From CF-162 sp040882565 (GTDB lineage Bacteria > Chloroflexota > Dehalococcoidia > SM23-28-2 > RBG-16-64-32), in the NCBI GenBank assembly GCA_040882565.1, contig JBBEAZ010000017.1, positions 1 through 64,000 on the forward strand: a stretch of 64,000 nucleotides of DNA, read 5' to 3'. A program made the position numbers and the translations under genes. Numbering within the stretch: the first letter of the stretch is position 1; every line of letters starts with the position of its first letter. Below, in pieces: positions 1 through 7,284 of the stretch. The notes under the pieces were generated by a model. The model had not been told where the DNA came from and did no database searches. It saw only the letters and a list, made by a program, of their open reading frames with translations.

Positions 1-15
1 GGCAGAGCTAGCGCG

Positions 16-744
16 TCATGGCCAGGTCTGGAACGAGTCGTAGTAGCAGGAGGTGCATTGGCCGGAGAGCCATTCGTCGGCCGTGGACGACGCTGCTGCG
101 AGGACTTCGCCGGTCAGCTCGAAGCCGCCGGAGGTGTCGGGGGCGAAGCGGAAGGCGCGGGCCTGTCGCTGGATGCCGGTCGGCGGGCCGAGGTCGAGGA
201 TGAGGGTGACGATAGCGTAGTGGTCGCCCTGGGTGCTGTCGGCGGCGATGGCGTGAAGGCGGGGCACGCCGTTCCCGTACGAGTCTGTTTGCGCCGGCAT
301 TGCCGCCGCGAACCACTGCGCAATGAGGGTGTTGTAGGCAGCGATCGGGGTGTACCCACCGGCGTCGCTCATCCACGCGACGCCCGGGATGCCGGTTATC
401 GTAAAGTTGGCGGGCATGCCTTCGCATGGTCCACCGCCCTCATTGCCTGTGCAGGTGATTGTCGTCTCGACGCCAAGGTTGCTGAAGAAGTTCGCGTCCT
501 GCTGCTGAACGGCTGTGTCGATCTGCTGAGCAAAGGTGGCGAATGAGGTTAGCTCGGGAAGGTCGGTCGGCTCGGCGTCCTTCGGCGGGGTGGGGGTGGC
601 TTCGTCGGCTTCGGATGTTGAGGGCACGGACGCGGCTGGTGAGGGCGTTGCGGATGAGCCGGTGTCGGTGGTGTCGTCGTCATCGCCGCAGGCGACGAGG
701 AAAAGTAGCGTAGCGATCACGAGGAGGCAGAGGGTGGTCCTCAT
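16..744 (-). CDS. Putative lipoprotein of unknown function
   Basis: A 242-residue exported protein. The N-terminus has a hydrophobic signal ending in a lipobox (LVAC, Cys19), followed by an acidic stretch and a Ser/Thr/Pro-rich linker to about residue 60, which fits a lipid-anchored protein on the outer face of the membrane. The remaining ~180 residues form one folded domain with two Cys pairs (near CTGNEGGGPC and in SGQCTSCYY). I do not recognise the family. A TACAAT -10 hexamer ends 6 nt before the ATG, so the mRNA may be leaderless. A diverged duplicate of its 3' end lies 2.3 kb away at 2280-2445. Confidence 0.85.
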   Translation of the reverse strand: MRTTLCLLVIATLLFLVACGDDDDTTDTGSSATPSPAASVPSTSEADEATPTPPKDAEPTDLPELTSFATFAQQIDTAVQQQDANFFSNLGVETTITCTGNEGGGPCEGMPANFTITGIPGVAWMSDAGGYTPIAAYNTLIAQWFAAAMPAQTDSYGNGVPRLHAIAADSTQGDHYAIVTLILDLGPPTGIQRQARAFRFAPDTSGGFELTGEVLAAASSTADEWLSGQCTSCYYDSFQTWP

Positions 745-750
745 GGGGTC

Positions 751-756
751 ATTGTA
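751..756 (-). promoter_or_regulatory. -10 element of the lipoprotein gene, leaderless type
   Basis: On the minus strand TACAAT is followed by six bases and then the ATG at 744. That places the expected transcription start at or next to the start codon. No convincing -35 box is visible. The same arrangement recurs at several other genes in this window. Confidence 0.5.
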
Positions 757-1034
757 GCGGTAGCGCTTAGCGACGTGACAGGAAATTACAAGAACGGAAA
801 GACGTCAGAAGATCAGCCAAGTAACACCTACCGAACGCGTGCGGAACACCGCCCTCTTGACAGCTGGGTAACCTTTGCCGCACGGGGGCGTTTTGGAAGA
901 CGAGTATGAGCGCAGCTGAAGAGGCTGGCCAGAGACGCAAATGACGAATCTTCATCCTCCTGTCGGGGGAGGGTACCTCTAACCAAGACCCCGGCGGCAT
1001 CACACGGATGCCAATAGTCAAGGAGGTAATGAAA

Positions 1035-2153
1035 ATGGTACACCGGTCAATCTCTTACAGGTTTATCGTGGGGCTCGGCACCGCTGCCCTCGCCGTACTT
1101 CTTCTGGTTGTGGCGATAGGCTCCGCCACGCATAGTGACGCAGCGACCGCGCCCGGACTGGGTGCTGCCGCCAGCTATTCGGTACTGGGCGGCTCAACGG
1201 TCACCAACACCGGCCCAAGCACGATCGACGGAGACGTCGGCGTCTCGCCGGGGAGCGCGGTGACCGGCTTTCCGCCCGGGATAGTGACCAACGGGACGAT
1301 ACACGAGGCGGATGCCAACGCGGCCCTGGCCCAGAGCGATGTCACCACTGCGTACAACTCGCTAGCCGGCCAGCCATGCGACTTCGATCTCACCGGGCAG
1401 GACCTGGGAACAATGATCCTCGTGGAGGGGGTCTATTGTTTCTCGTCGTCCGCTCAGTTGACGGGACTGCTGACTCTGAACGCCCAGGGTAACGCCAACG
1501 CAGTCTTCATCTTCCAGATAGGCACGACGCTAACGACCGCGAGCAATGCGTCCGTCCTGGTGACCAACGGCGGCGTGGACTGCAACGCGTTCTGGCAGGT
1601 GGGCAGCTCTGCTGTCCTCGGGACGACCACGACATTCGTGGGCAACATCCTCGCTCTGACGAGCATCACCCTGAATACGGGTGCGAGCGTGTCCGGCAGG
1701 GCGCTGGCGCGCAATGGCGCCGTGACGCTGGACACGAACAACATCGACCGCCTGGCCTGCGCCGCGGCTACTGACACACCTTCGCCAACCGCCTCGGTTA
1801 CCGTGACGCCATCATCGACAGCCACCGCTGCACCAACACCCGTGGGACAGACCCCTTCGCCCACGCCGGTCGGCCAAACCCCTTCGCCCACGCCGGTCGG
1901 CCAAACCCCTTCGCCCACGCCGGTGGGACAGACGCCTTCGCCCACGCCGGTCGGTCAGACACCTGCACCAAGCTCTTCACCTACGCCGGTCGGGCAAACA
2001 CCCACCCCGGCAGTCCCTCATTTCCCGAACGCCGGGGGTCTTCCCGCGCAGGGCGGTCTTCCCTGGATCCCGCTGCTGCTTGGCCTGGCTCTGAGCAGCC
2101 TTGGCGTTTCAGCATTTGTCTGGAGCCGCCGAGGCCTGCGCCCCGGCGCGTAG
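1035..2153 (+). CDS. DUF3494 (ice-binding-protein-like) surface protein with C-terminal anchor
   Basis: The protein is about 372 residues. After a signal peptide, residues ~45-240 match the DUF3494/ice-binding-like fold: the opening ASYSVLGGSTVTNTGPS, then GDVGVSPG, and later FVGNILA with repeated Thr-rich turns. A linker of nine-residue TPVGQTPSP units follows, then FPNAGG, a hydrophobic span and an Arg-rich tail (WSRRGLRP), which resembles a Gram-positive cell-wall sorting signal. The start at 1035 sits 8 nt after AAGGAGG at 1020-1026; ATG codons at 1008 and 1029 lie upstream of or too close to that site. Family members bind ice or act as adhesins; the role here is inferred only. Confidence 0.85.
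   Translation: MVHRSISYRFIVGLGTAALAVLLLVVAIGSATHSDAATAPGLGAAASYSVLGGSTVTNTGPSTIDGDVGVSPGSAVTGFPPGIVTNGTIHEADANAALAQSDVTTAYNSLAGQPCDFDLTGQDLGTMILVEGVYCFSSSAQLTGLLTLNAQGNANAVFIFQIGTTLTTASNASVLVTNGGVDCNAFWQVGSSAVLGTTTTFVGNILALTSITLNTGASVSGRALARNGAVTLDTNNIDRLACAAATDTPSPTASVTVTPSSTATAAPTPVGQTPSPTPVGQTPSPTPVGQTPSPTPVGQTPSPTPVGQTPAPSSSPTPVGQTPTPAVPHFPNAGGLPAQGGLPWIPLLLGLALSSLGVSAFVWSRRGLRPGA
1840..1972 (+). repeat. 27-bp in-frame tandem repeat (TPVGQTPSP)
   Basis: About five near-identical 27-bp units encode Thr-Pro-Val-Gly-Gln-Thr-Pro-Ser-Pro in the linker of the DUF3494 protein. A further, interrupted unit follows. Units differ by one or two silent changes, so the tract is likely to vary in copy number. 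Confidence 0.85.
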
Positions 2154-2217
2154 CAGTCGGGGCGGTAGTGCCGACGTAGTCCAGTCGCGCGCGTGAGCGG
2201 TGGAGGCTCGTGGCGCT

Positions 2218-2247
2218 CTCCGGCGTACGCGCGCGCGTACGCCGGAG
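2218..2247. repeat. 30-bp perfect palindrome
   Basis: CTCCGGCGTACGCGC is followed immediately by its exact reverse complement, with no spacer. It lies 64 bp after the DUF3494 gene and about 30 bp before the duplicated lipoprotein fragment. There is no T-tract, so it is not a clear terminator. It could be a protein-binding site or a rearrangement junction. Confidence 0.75.
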
Positions 2248-2279
2248 GAGGGTGATGACAGGGACAACGCCCCAGGGGG

Positions 2280-2535
2280 TCAGGGCCAGGTTTGGAACGA
2301 ATCGTAGTAGCAGGTGGTGCATTGGCCGGAGAGCCATTCGGCGGCAGTGGACGACACTGCCGCCAGGGCCTCGCCGGTCAGCACGAAGCCACCGGAGGAG
2401 TCAGGGGCGAAGCGGAAGGCGCGGGCCTGGCGCTGGATGCCGGTGGCGGAACCACTCGCCGAGAGGCCAGGTAATCGGTGCCGTGAGCTGGAAGCAGCTC
2501 GACGGCGTTCGTCGGTTCCAGGTGTCGATATAGGC
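2280..2535 (-). pseudogene. Gene debris: lipoprotein 3' end joined to a DUF3303 fragment
   Basis: On the minus strand, 2280-2445 is a diverged copy of the 3' end of the lipoprotein gene at 16-744. Its last ~54 codons keep TGIQRQARAFRFAP, a GGF.LTGE segment and the end WLSGQC..CYYDSFQTWP. Just upstream, 2449-2535 encodes YIDTWNR-RTPSSCFQL, which matches YIDSWIDERTLDRCFQL of the DUF3303-type frame at 9865-10167. The DNA also aligns, with a shared run of tgagctggaagcagc. Neither piece has a start or a complete domain, so this is rearranged debris. The rest of 2154-2603 contains only the palindrome at 2218 and nothing else recognisable. Confidence 0.75.
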
Positions 2536-2603
2536 GCCCTGCCCATGCCACATGCCCCACACCTCCCACGTCTGTGCACCAGCCCCGAGCACTTGGCCTG
2601 CGC

Positions 2604-4046
2604 TTAGCCGCTCAGGCTGGGCATCTGAGCAGGCTCCCGAGGCGTGTCTTCCGCTATGTACCCGAAGCGTTCGCCCGGGGTGATGACGTGCAGGAAGCGG
2701 CCTGCGATAGCGCATACGGTGATCAGTGCACCTTCAGGAAGCTTGTCGATCACCGGAGAAGTAGCGTCCGGCCGGACATATACATGCGTGCTCGCCGCGA
2801 GACGGAAGGCGATCGCCTCTTCCAGTCCCGTTGATTCCTGCGCGTCGGTGGCGCCTGGATCCGGCGGCGCTGCCCCTCCCGGCTCTGCCGCGACGCGTCC
2901 GGCGAACGCCTCTCCCGCCGCGATCGCCTGGTCGAAGTGGGACTGCAGGATCCCGGGACCCATCCCGGCGAGGAGCGAGACGCGCTTGGACACGGGCGGG
3001 TGAGAACCCGGCCAGATACTGCCCCAAAAGCCTCTGTGGCGGCGCGGGTCGACGGTCCACAGGTGGGCCGTTGAGAGGGCCACCGGAAACTCGAGGCCGC
3101 CGGCGGCCGTCATCTTCGTCAGGGCGATGGCCAGCGGCTCGGCGTTGCGGGTCAACAGCACGGCGTCGGCATCGGCGAGAAAGTGGCGCCGCCTGATCAC
3201 GGTCGAACGGAGCACCTCGGCAATCAGCGGCGCGAGGAACAGCGAGTAGACGGCCACGCACCAGCCCGCGAGAGACACGTATCCGGCGGCGGTCTCTCCA
3301 TCGCGAATTAGCGCGATGCTGAACACAAGACCGAAGGGGATCCCGATGATCACCGGCAATCCCATGTACAGCAGCATGAACCAGCCAATCGTCCAGTGCA
3401 GATGGAAGAAGAACCGGAAGAAACCTGTGACGGCGGTGAAGGGCAAGCGCAGGAAAGCCACGACCGCCGCGAGCACGGTGGCGAGGCGAGTGTCGTAGTT
3501 GGCGATCTGGACCAGTTCGTGAGCCAGCACCCCTTCCAACTCCCGCCGTTGCAGAAGCTGGAGGAGGCCGCTCGTGACGACGAGCGACGATGTCGCCGGG
3601 TTTAGGCCGCTTGAAAAAGCGTTGGCGGAGCGTGACTCGATGACATGGAGCCGGGGCATCGGCAGGCCAGCTCCGATACAGAGGTTCTCGACCGTCCGCC
3701 AGAGATCAGGGTGGGACTGCGCATCCGCAGGATGCGCCCGTGCAAGGCGCAGCATGAGAGCGGCGCTGTAGTGAAAGGCGGCGAGCGGTAGCGCCAGGAC
3801 GATCAGCGCGGCGAGAGCCGGTACGACGACTAGCCACACCGTAACGTTACCGTTGGCGAGACCGCTGGCGGCGGAAAAGGACCCAAACGCCACGATGGCA
3901 AAGACTATGGCAACCATCGAGAAATACACGGAGAGGTACGCAGCAGCAGGAAGGCAGACCAGCGCGAAGATGATCAGCAGGTTCCGTGTAGCGCGCCGGT
4001 TGGCGTCGATGCGGTCATGGACGAGTACTCGCCGGAGTTCCATCAC
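2604..4046 (-). CDS. M48-family membrane peptidase homologue with altered zinc ligands, plus SH3-like domain
   Basis: This 480-residue protein has the layout of HtpX/Ste24-type M48 proteases: membrane spans near residues 20-100, a peptidase-like core, more spans (WTIGWFMLLYMGLPVIIG and onward), then a C-terminal tail. The metal site is not canonical. The HExxH helix reads HELVQ, so the second His is Gln. The usual Glu ligand in the E(F/Y)LADA motif is His (RRRHFLADADA). Both changes point to a catalytically impaired or repurposed protein. The last ~70 residues (from about FRLAASTHVYVRP to FGYIAED) look like a bacterial SH3 domain. The start is GTG 4046 or ATG 4043. Confidence 0.8.
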   Translation of the reverse strand: MMELRRVLVHDRIDANRRATRNLLIIFALVCLPAAAYLSVYFSMVAIVFAIVAFGSFSAASGLANGNVTVWLVVVPALAALIVLALPLAAFHYSAALMLRLARAHPADAQSHPDLWRTVENLCIGAGLPMPRLHVIESRSANAFSSGLNPATSSLVVTSGLLQLLQRRELEGVLAHELVQIANYDTRLATVLAAVVAFLRLPFTAVTGFFRFFFHLHWTIGWFMLLYMGLPVIIGIPFGLVFSIALIRDGETAAGYVSLAGWCVAVYSLFLAPLIAEVLRSTVIRRRHFLADADAVLLTRNAEPLAIALTKMTAAGGLEFPVALSTAHLWTVDPRRHRGFWGSIWPGSHPPVSKRVSLLAGMGPGILQSHFDQAIAAGEAFAGRVAAEPGGAAPPDPGATDAQESTGLEEAIAFRLAASTHVYVRPDATSPVIDKLPEGALITVCAIAGRFLHVITPGERFGYIAEDTPREPAQMPSLSG

Positions 4047-4259
4047 CCGCCGTCCCCTCGGCGCCTGCGCCTGGAGTGCATTCTCTCAGGCGAGCGTCGT
4101 CGGTGGCGTTCTGCACTCGTTAGAACGATCGTTGGTGGCAATGTCCGGTCAGGTCGCTGCATAGTCGTCCTGACAGTAGGATGCGTAACACGAGTTATCG
4201 TTACTGCGCGGTCAGGGGACCGCCTCTACGCCAGAGCGCGTAGTGATGCTCGCCACCAG

Positions 4260-6080
4260 TCATGCCGACCCGGCGACGCTCGTGCGTTCATCCAGCAGCC
4301 TTACCACGCCGGCGTTACCGTCCACGCTGACCTGCCGGCCGTCGCTGATTACCCGCGTTGCGTTGCCCGTGGCAACGACAGCCGGCACCCCGTATTCGCG
4401 GGCGATGATCGCAGGATGCGAAAGAATGCCTCCGGTATCCGTGACGAGAGCACCGATTTTGGCGAAGAGGATCGACCATACCGGAGACGTGATCGGGCAG
4501 ACGAGGACATCGCCCGGCTGAAGCTTGTCGAACTGCTCTTCGCCGAGGACAACACACGCCCTTCCCGTATAAGTACCCCTGGATGCGCCAACCCCTTTCA
4601 CCTCACCGGGGCTGTCGGCATTCCGGTCGTTGCTGCGCTCGGGTTCGAAGACGCGCTCCATGAAGTACAGGCCGACCTCCATGGCAAGCCGCGACTCAGG
4701 CGGGAGCACGTCTAGAGGTGGCTGCGGAGGTTGCTCGCCGTAAGAACCGGGCGGGTCAAATGCCTCCGCGGCAGCGAAGTCTGTTCGCCGCCGGTCGATC
4801 GTAACGGGATAAACAGTCTGGCCTCCGCCGAGGGCGTCCGTCAGCTCATCATAGAGCAGGAAGAAAGCGTCTTCGGGCTCTGCTATCATCCCGCCACGCG
4901 TCAGCCGTTGGCTTGCCTCGAGGACGGCGAACCGGACCAGCGCGAACGGAACGCTGACGGTATAGAACTCATTGTCTTCACGGACCGGGTAGGCGCGCTC
5001 GGCGTCCCGCAGCAGCGAGCGAAATTCGTCTCGCAGCGTTTCGTTCGGCAGCGCTGCAAGCGCCTCCGTCTGGGCTTGAAGGCGGGCCCGTTCCAGCGTC
5101 TCCTGCTTTGCGTCCAGGCCTGTCGGCAGGCGCAGCTCATCCTGGAGAAGCTCGGCAACCAGCTCCGGACGCTCGCCAAGGGTTTGCTCCACCAATTCGT
5201 AGCGCAAAGCGCGGTAGCCGTAGCGGTCAAGGTAATCGTCGAACGCGCGGCCGAGGCCGGGGCTTGCCCCCTCCATGAGGGAAGGGACTTCCCATGGCTG
5301 CGCGCCGAGGATGGCCCGCGTCAATTCTGAATCGGCTCTGATCCGGCCGGCCAGCATCGCTAGCTCCAGGGCAGGTTCGCTGGAGGCGCCTGACAGACCG
5401 GAGAGCAACACCAGTACCTGGCCGTCTTCGTAACCAAGGTTGTCTCTGCAGAAAAAGGCGAGCAGCCCCAGCGGCCCGGCGCACGCTGAACCAAGCTGTG
5501 AGTGAATGCCGATTGAGGCGTGGGCCCAGTCGCGGATCTCGGAGAGGTGGGCGGCCAGCGCCCGGTCGGAGAGTGAAGTGAGGTCCATGGAACGCCACCG
5601 CTCGATGTCTTCTATCAGTTTCGGGCGCCAGTCCTCGTACCAGCGATCGACGATCTGGCGGTCGAGCCTTGTTTCCATGACGTGCTTGCAACGAGCGATG
5701 CGTCGGCGGAGGCGAGGATGCAGCCTGAGAGCCAGCCACAGGAGGGGCTTGGGCGGTAGCCTCCTGGCCGAAGCGTCTCCAACCAGAGGCTTGAGGGTCT
5801 GGTAGACGTACCCTCGTATCTCGCGGAACTCCAGACTCTCCAGCAGAATCCCCAAGTCTGCGAACAGCTCCTTCGAGTTCTGGTTCAGAGTCTCCAGAAG
5901 GAAACTAGAGCCCAGAGGCGTCATCGGCCTGGGACAGTGGCTGATCTCGCGTTGCCAGAAGCCGGGAGGGACCTCGACTGAACCGCTGGGATCAGAGGTG
6001 ACTGCGGATGGGCCGTCAGGGCCGTGCGCCGGCCCCAGTCTGGTGGCCGAAACGATTTGCTTCGCCTTCTGGCGCGACAT
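4260..6080 (-). CDS. PEP-utilising-enzyme swivel-domain protein lacking an ATP-grasp domain
   Basis: About 606 residues. The C-terminal ~90 residues are the phosphohistidine swivel domain of PEP synthase, PPDK and rifampicin phosphotransferase: GDVLVCPITSP, then DTGGILSHPAIIAREYG with the expected catalytic His, then PAVVATGNAT. The long helical region before it resembles the middle, substrate-binding part of rifampicin phosphotransferase-type proteins. The N-terminal ATP-binding domain of those enzymes is absent, so a partner would have to supply phosphate if it is an enzyme. The start at 6080 overlaps the upstream stop as TGATG, implying translational coupling. It is the last gene of the sodC operon. 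Confidence 0.8.
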   Translation of the reverse strand: MSRQKAKQIVSATRLGPAHGPDGPSAVTSDPSGSVEVPPGFWQREISHCPRPMTPLGSSFLLETLNQNSKELFADLGILLESLEFREIRGYVYQTLKPLVGDASARRLPPKPLLWLALRLHPRLRRRIARCKHVMETRLDRQIVDRWYEDWRPKLIEDIERWRSMDLTSLSDRALAAHLSEIRDWAHASIGIHSQLGSACAGPLGLLAFFCRDNLGYEDGQVLVLLSGLSGASSEPALELAMLAGRIRADSELTRAILGAQPWEVPSLMEGASPGLGRAFDDYLDRYGYRALRYELVEQTLGERPELVAELLQDELRLPTGLDAKQETLERARLQAQTEALAALPNETLRDEFRSLLRDAERAYPVREDNEFYTVSVPFALVRFAVLEASQRLTRGGMIAEPEDAFFLLYDELTDALGGGQTVYPVTIDRRRTDFAAAEAFDPPGSYGEQPPQPPLDVLPPESRLAMEVGLYFMERVFEPERSNDRNADSPGEVKGVGASRGTYTGRACVVLGEEQFDKLQPGDVLVCPITSPVWSILFAKIGALVTDTGGILSHPAIIAREYGVPAVVATGNATRVISDGRQVSVDGNAGVVRLLDERTSVAGSA

Positions 6081-6268
6081 CAGCGGCGATCCATCTGAAC
6101 GAGCCAATCGACGAGCGCAATTACGCACAGACCCACGAAGAGCACGCCAAGCATTGAACCGGCCATCCAGATGGGGTCGAAGCTCGGGAAGGTCAGCGCC
6201 ACGAGAAAAAGCGCCAGCATCAGCAGGACGTATGCCGCCAGGAAACGGGGGGCTATCGCGACTCTCAT
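6080..6268 (-). CDS. Small two-span membrane protein
   Basis: 62 residues with two hydrophobic helices (about 9-28 and 34-56) and a basic C-terminus (MDRR). Family not recognised. It is embedded in the operon: its ATG overlaps the upstream stop (6265-6268), and its own stop overlaps the ATG of the PEP-swivel gene. The tight coupling supports it as a real gene; it could be a membrane partner for the neighbouring membrane protein. Confidence 0.75.
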   Translation of the reverse strand: MRVAIAPRFLAAYVLLMLALFLVALTFPSFDPIWMAGSMLGVLFVGLCVIALVDWLVQMDRR

Positions 6269-6630
6269 GATTTCACACCTTTCGCTGGAAGATTGACCGC
6301 TCGCGCAGCTGCCAGAACGATGAGAAGCGCGGCAAATGGCACGCTCACCATCCAGACCCAGTACCAGAGGCCAGCCATAGCCATGACGCCGATCGCCAGA
6401 AGGGCCGTCCCTCGGCGAGGCGCCGACTCCGCCTGAAGAGCGCCCACGACGACCAGCGACGCCGCGACGAGATTAGCGATGCCCCAGATGACCGCCCCAC
6501 CGCCGGCGATCGTAGTCAGTGCACCCATCAGGCCGAAGACTGCGACGAGACAAACGACACCGGTTTCGAGGATGACCAGGACGGCCGTCCATGGATTGAT
6601 CGTGGGCTGCGCTTCCCAACGCGCCGCCAT
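6265..6630 (-). CDS. Polytopic membrane protein of unknown function
   Basis: 121 residues with about four hydrophobic segments (TAVLVILETGVVCLVAVFG, the GGAVIWGIANLVAASLVVV region, TALLAIGVMAMAGLWYWVW and FAALLIVLAAARA). No catalytic motif is visible. The ATG at 6630 overlaps the sodC stop, and its stop overlaps the next start, so it belongs to the sodC operon. Confidence 0.8.
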   Translation of the reverse strand: MAARWEAQPTINPWTAVLVILETGVVCLVAVFGLMGALTTIAGGGAVIWGIANLVAASLVVVGALQAESAPRRGTALLAIGVMAMAGLWYWVWMVSVPFAALLIVLAAARAVNLPAKGVKS

Positions 6631-7160
6631 CAGTTCACCTCGATGACGCCGCAGGCGATGCGCGCGCCGCTGTTCCCCGTCGGGTCCGTGTGGTGATCGT
6701 CCGGGCCGGCGTGGATGATCAGCGCGCTGCCATCGGCGTCGAAGATCGACGTAGGCCCGGCGGAAAGCGTGGGGTGGATCGTGACGTCATCCAGGTGGCC
6801 AACTCCGGCTGTGTTGACGACAAGCTCCGGCAGGTCGCCGGCGTGCGGTCCTAGGGGGTTCTCGAGGCCGTGCTGGTGGCCAAGCGGGTTGTGGTGCCCG
6901 CCTGCCGCGGCGAACGGCGGCGTGCAGGCGCCGATGGCGTGGATGTGGATGCCGTGCTCGCCTGGTGTCAAGCCCTTTACGTGGACGTTCACGTGCACCG
7001 TCCCACCGGCGTCCTCGCTGAAACGCGCCCAGCCCACGACGTCCCCAGAGGTGTTCTTGAGCACTGCCGAAGCGTGCTCGGCACCATCGTTCGCGGCGTA
7101 AGCCGTCAGCAGGCCAACGATGGCCAGCAGTCCTGCCAGAAGTGCGAGTATGTTCTTCAT
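6630..7160 (-). CDS. sodC: Exported Cu/Zn superoxide dismutase
   Basis: 176 residues. It converts superoxide to oxygen and hydrogen peroxide outside the cytoplasm. An N-terminal hydrophobic signal (ILALLAGLLAIVGLLTAYA) has no lipobox Cys. The copper/zinc motifs are intact: HGIHIHAIGAC, GGHHNPLGHQHG, HAGDLP and HAGPDDHHTDP, followed by GARIACGVIEV. The Cys in GAC and the Cys in IACGV can form the conserved disulfide. A strong AAAGGAGG ribosome site precedes the ATG. It is the first gene of a four-gene overlapping operon with two membrane proteins and the PEP-swivel protein. Confidence 0.93.
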   Translation of the reverse strand: MKNILALLAGLLAIVGLLTAYAANDGAEHASAVLKNTSGDVVGWARFSEDAGGTVHVNVHVKGLTPGEHGIHIHAIGACTPPFAAAGGHHNPLGHQHGLENPLGPHAGDLPELVVNTAGVGHLDDVTIHPTLSAGPTSIFDADGSALIIHAGPDDHHTDPTGNSGARIACGVIEVN

Positions 7161-7284
7161 CTGTTTCCTCCTTTGAGAGGAGACTACCGAACGCGAATAG
7201 CCGTGCCATCCTCAAAACGAAGGATAAACAAAGGGGAAAACGGAAGCCGCGAGGGCCCGTCGTGACACGAAGTATGCAGATCGG

